The position numbers and the translations under genes were made by a program. From the NCBI GenBank assembly GCA_018824085.1, contig JAHJHI010000026.1, positions 1 through 64,000 of the forward strand: 64,000 nt of DNA. Direction: 5' to 3'. This DNA comes from Gammaproteobacteria bacterium. GTDB taxonomy: Bacteria; Pseudomonadota; Gammaproteobacteria; Burkholderiales; Rhodocyclaceae. How positions within the stretch are numbered: position 1 is the stretch's first letter; every line of letters starts with the position of its first letter. Positions 17,934 through 27,104 of the stretch are shown here, piece after piece. The notes beneath the pieces were generated by a model. The model made no database searches. It was not told where the DNA came from and was given only the letters and a program-made list of their open reading frames with translations.

Positions 17934-18284
17934 TTACTTGATGAAGCAGCGCTTCTTGGATTCCGAGACGATGCCGAGGTACTTCTTGACAGCCTCCTTC
18001 GTCTGGTCGGTTCCGCGGAACATTCCGCCGCGCTCGCCGGACATCGCGGCGGAGCGGCTGAAACTGGACAGTTCGACGTATTCGTCGTAACTCAGCTTCG
18101 CGGCGATTTCGTCGATAAGGCAGGAACACTTGTAGATGTATTCCTGGTTATTGCTGTAGTTCTGAATACAGTCGAGCGCAAATTCGACGCGCGACGCGGT
18201 CGGGAAGTCATTGGCCGCAGCGAGGCCCGGCGCGACCAGCGCCGCGATCGTGGCAGTCATGACGTATAGGCGATGAAATTTCAA
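17934..18284 (-). CDS. Small exported protein with conserved-looking cysteines, unknown function
   Basis: This 116-residue protein has a signal peptide (MTATIAALVAPGLAAA). The mature part contains four cysteines (DC, KCSC, RCF) that could make two disulfides or a metal site. The start is a TTG at 18284 preceded by an excellent SD (AAGGAGAG, seven-base spacer). The first ATG, at 18260, has no SD and would shorten the signal peptide. It lies between the carrier and relay metallohydrolase 2 but on the opposite strand, and its 5' end is close to the start of the latter. I do not recognise the family. Its position and export suggest a periplasmic role with the relay. Confidence 0.8.
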   Translation of the reverse strand: MKFHRLYVMTATIAALVAPGLAAANDFPTASRVEFALDCIQNYSNNQEYIYKCSCLIDEIAAKLSYDEYVELSSFSRSAAMSGERGGMFRGTDQTKEAVKKYLGIVSESKKRCFIK

Positions 18285-18359
18285 ACCGGCTCTCCTTCGT
18301 TGTTATCAATGAACCTTTCGGCTTCTGTTTCCGGGTGCGCGAAAAAGGCTAGCACACCG

Positions 18360-19358
18360 ATGCAGACGCCGGCTGCGAAGCCCGTGCTGCACGGGATTCT
18401 TTCCCGCCTCCCCCTCGCCGTCATCGTTATTTTCACGTTTTTGATGGCTGCTGCCGGCGTCGCAGGAGGCGCCGAACAGCCCGCGCTGACGCTGCAGAAG
18501 GTTGCCGACGGCGTTCATGTGCTCCGGGCGCCGTCGTTCGAGGTCACGCCGGCCAATGCGGGCTTCGTTTCAAACATCGGCGTGATCGAGGACGAGCGCG
18601 GGCTCGTCGTGCTTGGCACCGGCACCAGCCGGCTGTTCGCGCTGCATCTGCTGGCCTTCCTGGAGCGGACGCTGGGCAAGCCGGTCATCGCGGCGATCAA
18701 TCTTTATGGCGGTGGCGATCACGTGCTGGGCAACGGCGTTTTCGTGGCACGAGGTGTGCCGGTTACAGCGCACGCTGAAACAGAGCGTTTCGTTAAGGCG
18801 AGCTGTCACACCTGTGTCGAGCGCCTGACGGCGGCACTGGGCCAGAATGCGATGGCAGGTACGGAGCCGACGCCGCCGGGGCACGTGATCACGGGTTCAG
18901 GGCCGCTTGCCGGTGTTGCGCGCCCGATCAGGCTGCTTCATTTCGGACACACCTTCCAGCCGGGCGCCATCGCCGTACTGGATGAAACGACTGGAACGCT
19001 TTTTGCAGGCGAGCTGGGTTCGGCGCACTACCTGCCGGATCTGTACAACGCCAGCGAGACGGGTTGGCGTGATGCGCTGACGCAGATGGAGGCACTGGGC
19101 GCGCGTCATGTGGTGCCGTCACACGGCGCGCCGGGTGGCCGCGAGGTGCTGGATGCACCCCGCCGGTATCTGGATGCGCTGATCGGACAGGTGGATGAGC
19201 TGTTCGGCCGTGGCGCCAGCCTCCAGGAGTCGCTGGATCAGGTCGGCGTCAGTGAATTCGTCGACTGGTACGGCTACGCCATCTGGCACCGGCGCAATGT
19301 GCATTTCGCCTACCTGCACAGGGAACAGAGAGAGTTCGGCCCCGTTGCCGGGCACTGA
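18360..19358 (+). CDS. Quinoprotein relay system metallohydrolase 2, degenerate metal site
   Basis: This 332-residue exported metallo-beta-lactamase-fold protein is homologous along its length to the protein at 15999-16982. It ends with the same family signature (AIWHRRNVHFAYLHRE versus LFHRRNVTAAYAELE). The zinc motif HxHxDH is altered to YGGGDHVLGN, so both leading histidines are lost, and the usual TGDL is AGEL. PSHG and FGHT remain. A CHTC motif near residue 145 is present. The protein may be a pseudoenzyme or use a different site. Start is uncertain: the ATG at 18360 gives a good signal peptide, but ATGs at 18309 and 18273 are also in frame. Confidence 0.82.
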   Translation: MQTPAAKPVLHGILSRLPLAVIVIFTFLMAAAGVAGGAEQPALTLQKVADGVHVLRAPSFEVTPANAGFVSNIGVIEDERGLVVLGTGTSRLFALHLLAFLERTLGKPVIAAINLYGGGDHVLGNGVFVARGVPVTAHAETERFVKASCHTCVERLTAALGQNAMAGTEPTPPGHVITGSGPLAGVARPIRLLHFGHTFQPGAIAVLDETTGTLFAGELGSAHYLPDLYNASETGWRDALTQMEALGARHVVPSHGAPGGREVLDAPRRYLDALIGQVDELFGRGASLQESLDQVGVSEFVDWYGYAIWHRRNVHFAYLHREQREFGPVAGH

Positions 19359-19464
19359 GGAATGACAACAAGGGCGCCGGCAACGAGCGCCTGCAAGAAG
19401 AAGACGCGGACAAAAGCGACGCAGTAACCGCACAACAGACCTGATTGAAGAGGACTTCACGTAA

Positions 19465-21153
19465 ATGTCGGAACCGTTTTCCATCCCGCTCGAACAGATG
19501 CGCCGCATGGTCAAGCCCACGCCCAAGGGGCGGGCGCTTGACCCGAAGGCGGTCGAGGAAGTGCGCGAGCTGCTCGGCAAGATGCCGCGCCGCCGTGACC
19601 TGCTGATCGAGTGCCTGCATCTGCTGCAGGACAATATCGGCGCCGTGCATGCGCGTCATCTGGCCGCACTGGCGGCGGAACTGAAGATGGCGCAGGCCGA
19701 GGTTTATGAGGTCGCGACCTTCTATCACCACTTCGACGTCATCCGCGACGGCGAAGCCGCGCCGCCGCAGCTGACGGTCCGTGTCTGCGACACGCTGTCC
19801 TGTCGCATGGCGGGCGCCGACGAACTGCTGGAAAAACTGCCGGCCATCCTGGGTACCAGGGTGCGCGTCATTCCGGCGCCCTGTGTCGGCCGCTGCGAAC
19901 AGGCGCCGGTTGTCGTGGTCGGTCAGAACGCGCTGGCGGGCGCCACGCAGGCGTCGGTCAAGGCGGCGGTGAAGGCGAAGGAAACGAGCCATCCGCTGCC
20001 GAAGTACATCGGCTACAAGGCCTACGTGAAGAACGGCGGCTACCAGCTGTTCCGTGACCTGGTTGAAGGCCGGCGCGACGTGGAATCCGTCATCGTGGCG
20101 ATGGAGAATTCGGGCCTGCGCGGTCTGGGTGGCGCAGGATTCCCGGCCGGACGCAAGTGGCGCATCGTGCGTGCCGCCGAGGCGCCGCGGCTGATGGCGG
20201 TGAATATCGACGAAGGCGAGCCGGGCACGTTCAAGGATCGCTGGTATCTCGAACGCGACCCGCACCGTTTCCTCGAAGGCATGCTGATTGCCGCGTTCTG
20301 CGTCGGCATCGGCGAGGTCTATGTCTATCTGCGCGACGAGTACGCGCATGTGCGGGAAATCCTGCAGAAGGAACTGAAGAAGCTGCTGGCCGATCCGCCG
20401 TGTGCGTTGCCGCCCATCCAGCTGCGTCGCGGCGCAGGCGCTTACATCTGCGGCGAAGAGTCGGCGATGATCGAGTCGATCGAGGGCAAGCGCGGCATGC
20501 CGCGCCTGCGCCCGCCCTATGTGGCGCAGGTCGGCCTGTTCGGCTATCCGACGCTCGAACACAATATGGAAACGGTCTACTGGGTGCGCGACATCATCGA
20601 GAAGGGCCCCGAGTGGTTCGCCGGTCACGGCCGCAATGGCCGCAAGGGCCTGCGTTCATTCTCGGTGTCGGGCCGGGTGAACAAGCCGGGCGTGCATCTC
20701 GCGCCGGCCGGCATTTCGGTGAAGGAACTGATCGACGAGTACTGCGGCGGCATGCAGGACGGTCACGCGTTCTACGGTTACCTGCCGGGCGGCGCGTCGG
20801 GCGGCATCCTGCCGGCCGGTCTGGGCGACATCCCGCTCGACTTCGACACGCTGCAGCCCTACGGCTGCTTCATCGGCTCGGCGGCCGTCATCATCCTGTC
20901 GGACAAGGACCGCGCGACCGATGCGGCGCGCAACATGATGCACTTCTTCGAGCACGAATCCTGCGGCCAGTGCACGCCCTGCCGCGTCGGCACGGCGAAG
21001 ATGAACACGCTGATGGACCAGCCGGTATGGGATACCGGACTGGTCGAGGAACTGTCGCAGACCATGGTCGATGCCTCGATCTGCGGTCTCGGGCAGGCCG
21101 CACCGAATCCGGTGCGCTGCGTAGTCAAGTATTTCCCTGACGAAATCAAGTGA
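19465..21153 (+). CDS. fdh1B: NAD-linked formate dehydrogenase beta subunit (NuoE-NuoF fusion)
   Basis: This 562-residue protein is a fusion. Residues about 1-160 are NuoE-like (thioredoxin-like [2Fe-2S] domain with CDTLSC and CVGRCEQAP). The rest is NuoF-like, with FMN and NAD sites (GLRGLGGAGFPAG, GEESAMIESIEG) and the [4Fe-4S] motif ESCGQCTPCRVG near the end. It passes electrons from the formate site to NAD+. The fused layout matches Fdh1B of Methylorubrum/Methylobacterium, the tungsten-type two-subunit enzyme, rather than the separate FdsG and FdsB of other enzymes. The alpha subunit gene follows after 16 bases. Confidence 0.92.
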   Translation: MSEPFSIPLEQMRRMVKPTPKGRALDPKAVEEVRELLGKMPRRRDLLIECLHLLQDNIGAVHARHLAALAAELKMAQAEVYEVATFYHHFDVIRDGEAAPPQLTVRVCDTLSCRMAGADELLEKLPAILGTRVRVIPAPCVGRCEQAPVVVVGQNALAGATQASVKAAVKAKETSHPLPKYIGYKAYVKNGGYQLFRDLVEGRRDVESVIVAMENSGLRGLGGAGFPAGRKWRIVRAAEAPRLMAVNIDEGEPGTFKDRWYLERDPHRFLEGMLIAAFCVGIGEVYVYLRDEYAHVREILQKELKKLLADPPCALPPIQLRRGAGAYICGEESAMIESIEGKRGMPRLRPPYVAQVGLFGYPTLEHNMETVYWVRDIIEKGPEWFAGHGRNGRKGLRSFSVSGRVNKPGVHLAPAGISVKELIDEYCGGMQDGHAFYGYLPGGASGGILPAGLGDIPLDFDTLQPYGCFIGSAAVIILSDKDRATDAARNMMHFFEHESCGQCTPCRVGTAKMNTLMDQPVWDTGLVEELSQTMVDASICGLGQAAPNPVRCVVKYFPDEIK

Positions 21154-21169
21154 AGGGACGGCAAACGAC

Positions 21170-23977
21170 ATGAATGCACCTCTTGATCCCGCGGTGACCG
21201 CGGAAAGCATCGAATTCACGCTCGACGGGCAGGCGATGAAGGCCCGCGTGGGCGAAACCATCATCCAGGCGGCAGCCCGCCAGGGTGTGGACATTCCGCA
21301 CCTTTGCTACAAGGACGGCTACCGTCCCGATGGCAACTGCCGCGCCTGCGTGGTGGAAATCGAGGGCGAGCGCGTGCTTGCGCCGAGCTGCTGCCGTGCG
21401 CCGACGCCGGGCATGACGGTGAAGGCCGAGTCCGAGCGCGCCGTGAAGGCGCAGAAGATGGTGCTCGAACTGTTGCTGTCGGACATGCCGGAGACTGCGT
21501 ACCGGCCCGATTCCGAACTGGCGTACTGGGCGGACAGGCTCGGTGTCGGCGGTTCGCGCTTCGAAGGTCGCCAGCAGCCGGCGCGCGACGAATCGCATCC
21601 GGCGATGAGCGTGAACCTCGACGCCTGCATCCAGTGCAACCGCTGCGTGCGCGCGTGCCGCGAAGAGCAGGGCAACGACGTGATCGGCTACGCCTTCCGC
21701 GGTTCGTCGTCGAAGATCGTGTTCGACCAGGACGACCCGATGGGCGCGTCCACCTGTGTGGCCTGCGGTGAATGCGTGCAGGCCTGCCCGACCGGCGCGC
21801 TGATGCCGGCCGGCGGCGTCGGCATGGTGAAGATGGACAAGGAAGTCGATTCCGTCTGTCCGTACTGTGGTGTCGGCTGCCAGCTGACCTACCACGTCAA
21901 GGACGACCGCATCCTGATGGTGACCGGCCGTGACGGTCCGGCCAACCAGGAGCGCCTGTGCGTGAAGGGGCGTTTCGGCTTTGACTACGCGCGCCACCCG
22001 CAGCGCCTGACCAAGCCGCTGATCCGCCGCGATGACGCACCGAAGCACAAGGATTTCGTCGTCGATCCCGCCAATCCGCTGACCGCATTCCGTGAAGCCA
22101 GCTGGGAGGAGGCGCTCGCGCTGGCCACCAGCAAGCTGCGCGGCATCCGCGACACGAAGGGCCCCAACGCGCTGGCCGGGTTCGGCTCCGCCAAGGGCTC
22201 GAACGAGGAGGCCTATCTGTTCCAGAAGCTGGTGCGCACCGGCTTCGGCACCAACAACGTCGACCACTGCACGCGCCTGTGCCACGCCTCGTCCGTTGCC
22301 GCGCTGCTTGAAGCCGTCGGCTCGGGCGGCGTGTCCAACCCGGTGCGCGACGTGCTGCATTCGGAAGTGATCTTCCTCATCGGCGCCAACCCGCTGGTGA
22401 ATCATCCGGTCGGCGCGACGTGGATCAAGAACGCCGTCAAGGACGGCGCCAAGCTCATCGTCTGCGATCCGCGCCGCAACGACCTGCAGCGCTATGCGAC
22501 GCATTTCCTGCAGTTCAAGCCCGACACCGACGTGGCCATGCTCAACGCGATGATGCACACCATCGTCGAAGAGGGCCTGGTTGATGAAGCATTCATCCGT
22601 GACCGGACCTCGGGTTTCGATGACCTGAAGAAGAACGTTGCCGATTTCTCGCCGGAAAAGATGGCGAAGATCTGCGGCATTCCGGCGGAGACGCTGCGCG
22701 AGGTCGCGCGCATGTTCGCGAAATCAAAGGCATCGATGATCCTGTGGGGCATGGGCGTGTCGCAACACGTGCACGGCACGGACAACGCGCGCTGCCTGAT
22801 TTCGATGGTCATGATGACCGGCCAGATCGGTCGCCGTGGCACCGGCCTGCATCCGCTGCGCGGCCAGAACAACGTGCAGGGCGCGTCCGACGCCGGTCTG
22901 ATTCCGATGGTGTTCCCGGATTATCAGGCGGTCGGCAACGACACCATCCGCCGCAAGTTCGAAGAACTGTGGGGCGCGACGCTGGATCCGAAACCCGGCC
23001 TGACCGTGGTTGAAATCATGGACGCGATCCATGACGGCAAGCTGCACGGCTGCTACATCATGGGCGAGAACCCGGCGATGTCGGACCCGGACGTGGACCA
23101 TGCCCGCGACGCACTGGCCAAGCTCGACTGCCTGGTCGTGCAGGACATCTTCCTGACCGAAACGGCCTATTTCGCCGACGTCGTGCTGCCCGCGTCCGCC
23201 TTTGCCGAAAAGACCGGAACCTTCACCAACACGGACCGGCAGGTCCAGCTCGGACGCGCCGCCATCAACCCGCCGGGCGACGCCCGCCAGGATCTGTGGA
23301 TCATCCAGGAAATGGCCCGTGGCCTCGGTCTGGACTGGAACTACGATGGCGCGAAGGATGTGTTCAACGAAATGCGCAAGGCCATGTACTCGATCGCCGG
23401 CATCACGTGGGACCGTCTTGAGGCCGAAAACTCGGTTACCTATCCGTGCGAGGAAGAAGGGGATCCGGGTGACGAAGTCGTGTTCATCGACTCCTTCCCG
23501 ACGCAGTCGGGCCGCGCCAAGCTGGTGCCGGCCAAGCTGATTTCGGCGAACGAGAAACCGGACAGCGAGTTCCCGATGGTACTCATCACCGGACGGCAGC
23601 TCGAGCACTGGCATACCGGCTCGATGACGCGTCGTGCGTCGGTGCTCGACAACATCGAGCCGATCGCAACCGTCACCATCAATCCGGCCGACATGTCGAC
23701 GCTGAAGCTCAAGCCGGGCGAAGTGGTCACCGTGGAGTCGCGTCGCGGCAAGATCGCGCTGTACGCCCGGGTCGACAGCAATGTGCCGGTCGGTGCGGTG
23801 TTCATTCCGTTCGCCTATTACGAGGCGGCGGCGAACATGCTGACGAATCCGGCGCTGGATCCGTTCGGCAAGATTCCGGAGTTCAAGTACTGCGCCGTAC
23901 GCCTGAAGCGGGGCGGCGCGCCGACGCAGCTGTCCACGTATGGCGGTGGTCAGTCCAAGCTGCTGACAACGACCTGA
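21170..23977 (+). CDS. fdh1A: NAD-linked formate dehydrogenase alpha (catalytic) subunit
   Basis: This 935-residue protein begins with a NuoG-like domain: [2Fe-2S] cysteines in LCYKDGYRPDGNCRACVVEI, then CIQCNRCVRACRE and CVACGECVQACPTGAL for two [4Fe-4S] clusters. From about residue 229 (CPYCGVGCQL, the fourth cluster) it is a bis-MGD oxidoreductase. The metal-ligand Cys is probably in DHCTRLCHASS near residue 370, with Cys rather than selenocysteine. It oxidises formate to CO2 in the cytoplasm, the last step of one-carbon dissimilation. W or Mo cannot be told apart from sequence, but the partner fusion favours the Fdh1 type. No FdsC/FdhD-like maturation gene is adjacent. Confidence 0.93.
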   Translation: MNAPLDPAVTAESIEFTLDGQAMKARVGETIIQAAARQGVDIPHLCYKDGYRPDGNCRACVVEIEGERVLAPSCCRAPTPGMTVKAESERAVKAQKMVLELLLSDMPETAYRPDSELAYWADRLGVGGSRFEGRQQPARDESHPAMSVNLDACIQCNRCVRACREEQGNDVIGYAFRGSSSKIVFDQDDPMGASTCVACGECVQACPTGALMPAGGVGMVKMDKEVDSVCPYCGVGCQLTYHVKDDRILMVTGRDGPANQERLCVKGRFGFDYARHPQRLTKPLIRRDDAPKHKDFVVDPANPLTAFREASWEEALALATSKLRGIRDTKGPNALAGFGSAKGSNEEAYLFQKLVRTGFGTNNVDHCTRLCHASSVAALLEAVGSGGVSNPVRDVLHSEVIFLIGANPLVNHPVGATWIKNAVKDGAKLIVCDPRRNDLQRYATHFLQFKPDTDVAMLNAMMHTIVEEGLVDEAFIRDRTSGFDDLKKNVADFSPEKMAKICGIPAETLREVARMFAKSKASMILWGMGVSQHVHGTDNARCLISMVMMTGQIGRRGTGLHPLRGQNNVQGASDAGLIPMVFPDYQAVGNDTIRRKFEELWGATLDPKPGLTVVEIMDAIHDGKLHGCYIMGENPAMSDPDVDHARDALAKLDCLVVQDIFLTETAYFADVVLPASAFAEKTGTFTNTDRQVQLGRAAINPPGDARQDLWIIQEMARGLGLDWNYDGAKDVFNEMRKAMYSIAGITWDRLEAENSVTYPCEEEGDPGDEVVFIDSFPTQSGRAKLVPAKLISANEKPDSEFPMVLITGRQLEHWHTGSMTRRASVLDNIEPIATVTINPADMSTLKLKPGEVVTVESRRGKIALYARVDSNVPVGAVFIPFAYYEAAANMLTNPALDPFGKIPEFKYCAVRLKRGGAPTQLSTYGGGQSKLLTTT

Positions 23978-23983
23978 CGGACG

Positions 23984-24023
23984 GCGCAAAAAAACCGGGG
24001 ACGTGTCCCCGGTTTTTTTGCGC
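23984..24023. terminator. Bidirectional rho-independent terminator
   Basis: This is a perfect palindrome, GCGC-AAAAAAA-CCGGGGAC-GT-GTCCCCGG-TTTTTTT-GCGC. It gives a GC stem and a T-run on both strands, between the convergent formate dehydrogenase and VOC genes. Confidence 0.96.
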
Positions 24024-24050
24024 CCGATCCGGCCTGCGGCGCCGGTCGGG

Positions 24051-24404
24051 CTATTGCGCCGACCAGACCGCCAGTTCGTAACCGTCCGGGTCGGCAAAGT
24101 GGAAGCGACGCCCGCCGGGAAAGGCGAAGATCTCGCGCGTGATCTTCGCCCCGGTTGCTTCGATGCGCCGCTGCGTTCCGGCCAGATCATCCGCGTACAG
24201 GATGACCAGCGGTCCGCCCGGGCGCACCGCTTCGCCGGTGGTGAAACCACCGGTCAGCCGGCCGTCGCTGAATTCGCAGTACGTCGGGCCGAAGTCGGTG
24301 AACGTCCAGCCGAATACGGCACCGTAGAAGGCCTTGCTGCGTTCGATGCTGCCGACGTTGAATTCGATGTTGTCGATCTGCCTGTCATGGCCTCGCGTGC
24401 CCAT
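24051..24404 (-). CDS. VOC (glyoxalase/bleomycin-resistance-like) family protein
   Basis: This 117-residue protein is a single vicinal-oxygen-chelate module (IDNIEFNVGSIERSKAFYGAVFGW, GPLVILYADDL, GGRRFHFADPDGYELAVWS). It has the usual pattern of an N-terminal DNIEF and a C-terminal DPDGYELA with a Glu as likely metal ligand. Substrate unknown. It stands alone between the formate dehydrogenase terminator and an aspartoacylase-like gene on the same strand. Confidence 0.88.
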   Translation of the reverse strand: MGTRGHDRQIDNIEFNVGSIERSKAFYGAVFGWTFTDFGPTYCEFSDGRLTGGFTTGEAVRPGGPLVILYADDLAGTQRRIEATGAKITREIFAFPGGRRFHFADPDGYELAVWSAQ

Positions 24405-24474
24405 GTGTGCGTCTCCTCGTGTTGAATGCGTGGCTCTGCGCCCCCCGCCGGGCTCGATGTCCGGCGGCGCGGTG

Positions 24475-25449
24475 TCAGTCCGTGTTCAGCGCGCGCGTGC
24501 TGCGCCGGGCGAAATAGAACCATTCGTTGCCGCTGATCGCCCCCGGATTGGGGAAAACGATGAAACCGTCGTGCGGGGCCCGCACTGCGGAGCCATCGTG
24601 CCGGGAGCCGATCAGTTCGCCGGCGGCGACCGGGTCGAAGCTTTCCCAGCGCCGCACGAAGGTGTCGCCGTCGTGCAGCCGGTCTGTCACTTCGGTCAGT
24701 TTCAGCAGTTCGAAGTCGGCGAGTGGCGCGGGTGCCGGTGCATCGATGAGGCGCAGGTGCGCCAGCGTGTTGCGGATGGCGCGCCACGCAAACTCGGGGG
24801 CATCGGGTGCGTCGTGTTGACCGCATTCCAGCGTGATGGCGTAGCCGCCGACGCGGCGCATGTATTCCGTCGTGCCCACGCCGTAGTCCGGGTCGCTGCC
24901 CGAGGGGCGCACGCCGTGCGTGGCGGCGCTGCGTGCCATGCGTTGCCTGACGCCGTCTGCGTAGGTGTCGAGCCAGCCCTCCACCAATCGTCGTGCGCCG
25001 AGACGCAGCGCCAGCGCCTCTTCCGCGGCGGCATGTGCGAACGCCTCCAGCGGCCCGTCATTGTCCGGCGGCCCGAGCATCGCGAACGGCTTGCCGCCGG
25101 TGTGGAAGGAGTGCAGGTCGAGCAGTACGTCGTGCGCGGCGAGCAGCGGGCACAGCACATTGGCGACGCGATCCTCGAAATCCAGCGGCGTATTGACCGG
25201 ACGCAGGTTGCGGTTCAGATTGCGTTCGCCCGCGCGCTGGCGCAGCGCGTAGGCAAGCGGATTGGTGACCGGCACGAAGGTGACGCTGCCACGGACGATG
25301 TCGATTTCGCCGCGATCGATGTCGTCGAGCACGCGTTCGATGCCGCGCGTGCCGCAGGTTTCGTTGCCATGCACGGCGCCCAGCACGATGAGCCGGGGGC
25401 CGGGTTCGAGGCCCTGGAAGGCATGTGAGCGCAGACGGGTCGGAGTCAT
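24475..25449 (-). CDS. Succinylglutamate desuccinylase/aspartoacylase-family metallopeptidase
   Basis: This 324-residue zinc amidohydrolase has GAVHGNETCG near residue 28 (His and Glu zinc ligands), RNLNRN near 85, DLHSFHTGG near 112 (third ligand His) and ITLECGQHD near 215 (catalytic Glu), the standard order in the AstE/AspA family. Members remove N-acyl groups from amino acids. The exact substrate is not determined here, and no arginine succinyltransferase genes are nearby. It lies 13 bases downstream of selO on the same strand. Confidence 0.87.
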   Translation of the reverse strand: MTPTRLRSHAFQGLEPGPRLIVLGAVHGNETCGTRGIERVLDDIDRGEIDIVRGSVTFVPVTNPLAYALRQRAGERNLNRNLRPVNTPLDFEDRVANVLCPLLAAHDVLLDLHSFHTGGKPFAMLGPPDNDGPLEAFAHAAAEEALALRLGARRLVEGWLDTYADGVRQRMARSAATHGVRPSGSDPDYGVGTTEYMRRVGGYAITLECGQHDAPDAPEFAWRAIRNTLAHLRLIDAPAPAPLADFELLKLTEVTDRLHDGDTFVRRWESFDPVAAGELIGSRHDGSAVRAPHDGFIVFPNPGAISGNEWFYFARRSTRALNTD

Positions 25450-25462
25450 GGTCGGGGCCGTG

Positions 25463-27049
25463 TCAGGAGCTGCAGGACAGGGCGGAACACCCCGGCTTGT
25501 TGCGCGCCCATTCCGGGCGACGGCCGGCGAGATCTTCGAACTCCGGCTGTTCGTCGTACGGGCGACGCATCATCTGCAGCAGGCGTTCCATCATTGCCGT
25601 GTCGCCTTGCGCGGCGTCGTCGATGGCCCGTTGCGCCAGCCAGTTTCGCAGCACGTACTTCGGGTTCGTCGCGTTCATGCGCGCGATGCGCGCGGCGTCC
25701 GGCTCATTGCCGTCCTGCACGCGCCGTGCCCACTGTTGCAGCCAGCCGAGCAGCGCGGCGGCGTGTCCGGTGCCCGGGCCGGTGCCGCTGTAGAAGGCTT
25801 CATGCAGCGGTTCGAGCGCCGCCGGATCACCGGTCAGCGCCTGCGCAACAGGCACCTGTGCGAGGCGCCGGAAGAACAGTGTGAAGTCGCATTCCTCTGC
25901 CTGCAGCAACAGGAAGAGCTGGCTGCGCATGTCCTGCTCAGCCTCGTCGGCGCTGACCGGCAGGCCGAGCTTGTCGGCCAGCATCTGCGTCCATCCGTCG
26001 GCGAAGGTCTGCTCGAAGCCGGTGAGTGCGGCGTCGAGCGCTTGCTGGTCGTTGATCAGCGGCGCCAGCGCCGCAGCCAGACGGGTCAGGTTCCAGTACG
26101 CGATTTGAGGCTGGCGGCCGTAGCAGTAGCGACGCCCCTGGGCATCCGTGGTGTTGGGCGTCCACATCATGTCGACGCCCTCCAGCCAGCCGTAGGGGCC
26201 GTAATCGATGGTGAGGCCGAGGATGGACATGTTGTCGGTGTTCATGACGCCATGCACGAAGCCGACGCGCATCCAGTGCACCATCAGCGTGGCGGTGCGC
26301 CGGCAGATTTCGGCGAACCAGTCGGCGTGCGACGTGATGCCCGGGAAGTGATGTTCGATGACCCAGTCGGCAAGGGTGCGCAGCAGATCCGTTTCTTCAT
26401 TCGCGAGCAGTATTTCGAAGTGGCCGAAGCGGACGAAGCTGGGCGCGACACGACACACGATGGCGCCCGGTTCGTACTCGGGGTGGCCGTCGTAGAACAT
26501 GTCGCGCACCACCTGGTCTCCGGTGCCGACCAGACTGAGCGCGCGCGTGGTCGGAATGCCGAGATGGAACATCGCTTCGCTGCACAGGAATTCGCGCATC
26601 GACGAACGCAGCACAGCGCGTCCGTCGGCACGGCGCGAGTAGGGCGTGGGGCCGGCGCCCTTGAGCTGCAGCTCCTGACGCTGGCCGGCGGTGTCCAGCA
26701 TTTCGCCCAGCGTGATCGCGCGTCCGTCGCCGAGCTGGCCGGCCCAGTTGCCGAACTGGTGGCCGCCGTAGCGGGCGGCATAGGGCTGCATGCCGGGCAG
26801 GATGCGGTTGCCGGCCAGCGCTTCGACGGCCGCGTCGCAGCGGGCCGGGCGGCTCAGGCCGAGTTGTGCGCCGAGCGCGTCCGACCAGCCGAGCAGGGCC
26901 GGCGCGGCGACCGGCGTCGGCATCGTCAGCGTGTAGCTCGCATCGCGCACCTGGCGCGAGCGCATCACGCCGGACGGGTCGGCCGGCAGACTTCGCACGA
27001 AGAGGTTGTCGAACTCGACTTCGTCGAGGCGGCGGAGGGTTCGGGTCAT
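25463..27049 (-). CDS. selO: Protein adenylyltransferase SelO (YdiU family)
   Basis: This 528-residue pseudokinase-fold AMP-transferase adds AMP to Ser, Thr or Tyr of target proteins in redox stress. Landmarks are RYGGHQFGNWAGQLGDGRA, ELQLKGAGPTPYSR, MREFLCSEAMFHLGIPTTRAL, GVMNTDNMSILGLTIDYGPYG (metal and catalytic region) and TRLAAALAPLI. It ends CSALSCSS, with Cys where eukaryotic homologs carry selenocysteine. The ATG at 27049 fits the family N-terminus (MTRTLRRLDEVEFDN); the extra upstream frame lies in the next gene. Confidence 0.94.
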   Translation of the reverse strand: MTRTLRRLDEVEFDNLFVRSLPADPSGVMRSRQVRDASYTLTMPTPVAAPALLGWSDALGAQLGLSRPARCDAAVEALAGNRILPGMQPYAARYGGHQFGNWAGQLGDGRAITLGEMLDTAGQRQELQLKGAGPTPYSRRADGRAVLRSSMREFLCSEAMFHLGIPTTRALSLVGTGDQVVRDMFYDGHPEYEPGAIVCRVAPSFVRFGHFEILLANEETDLLRTLADWVIEHHFPGITSHADWFAEICRRTATLMVHWMRVGFVHGVMNTDNMSILGLTIDYGPYGWLEGVDMMWTPNTTDAQGRRYCYGRQPQIAYWNLTRLAAALAPLINDQQALDAALTGFEQTFADGWTQMLADKLGLPVSADEAEQDMRSQLFLLLQAEECDFTLFFRRLAQVPVAQALTGDPAALEPLHEAFYSGTGPGTGHAAALLGWLQQWARRVQDGNEPDAARIARMNATNPKYVLRNWLAQRAIDDAAQGDTAMMERLLQMMRRPYDEQPEFEDLAGRRPEWARNKPGCSALSCSS

Positions 27050-27104
27050 GAGGATTTTTGCATTTCCTGAAGCTGCCATTGTGAGGCAGTCAGGGCGCGA
27101 GCGT

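Noticed and set aside
25262-27070. 602-codon plus-strand frame opposite selO and the aspartoacylase-like gene
   Set aside because: It spans two real genes on the other strand and has no domain.
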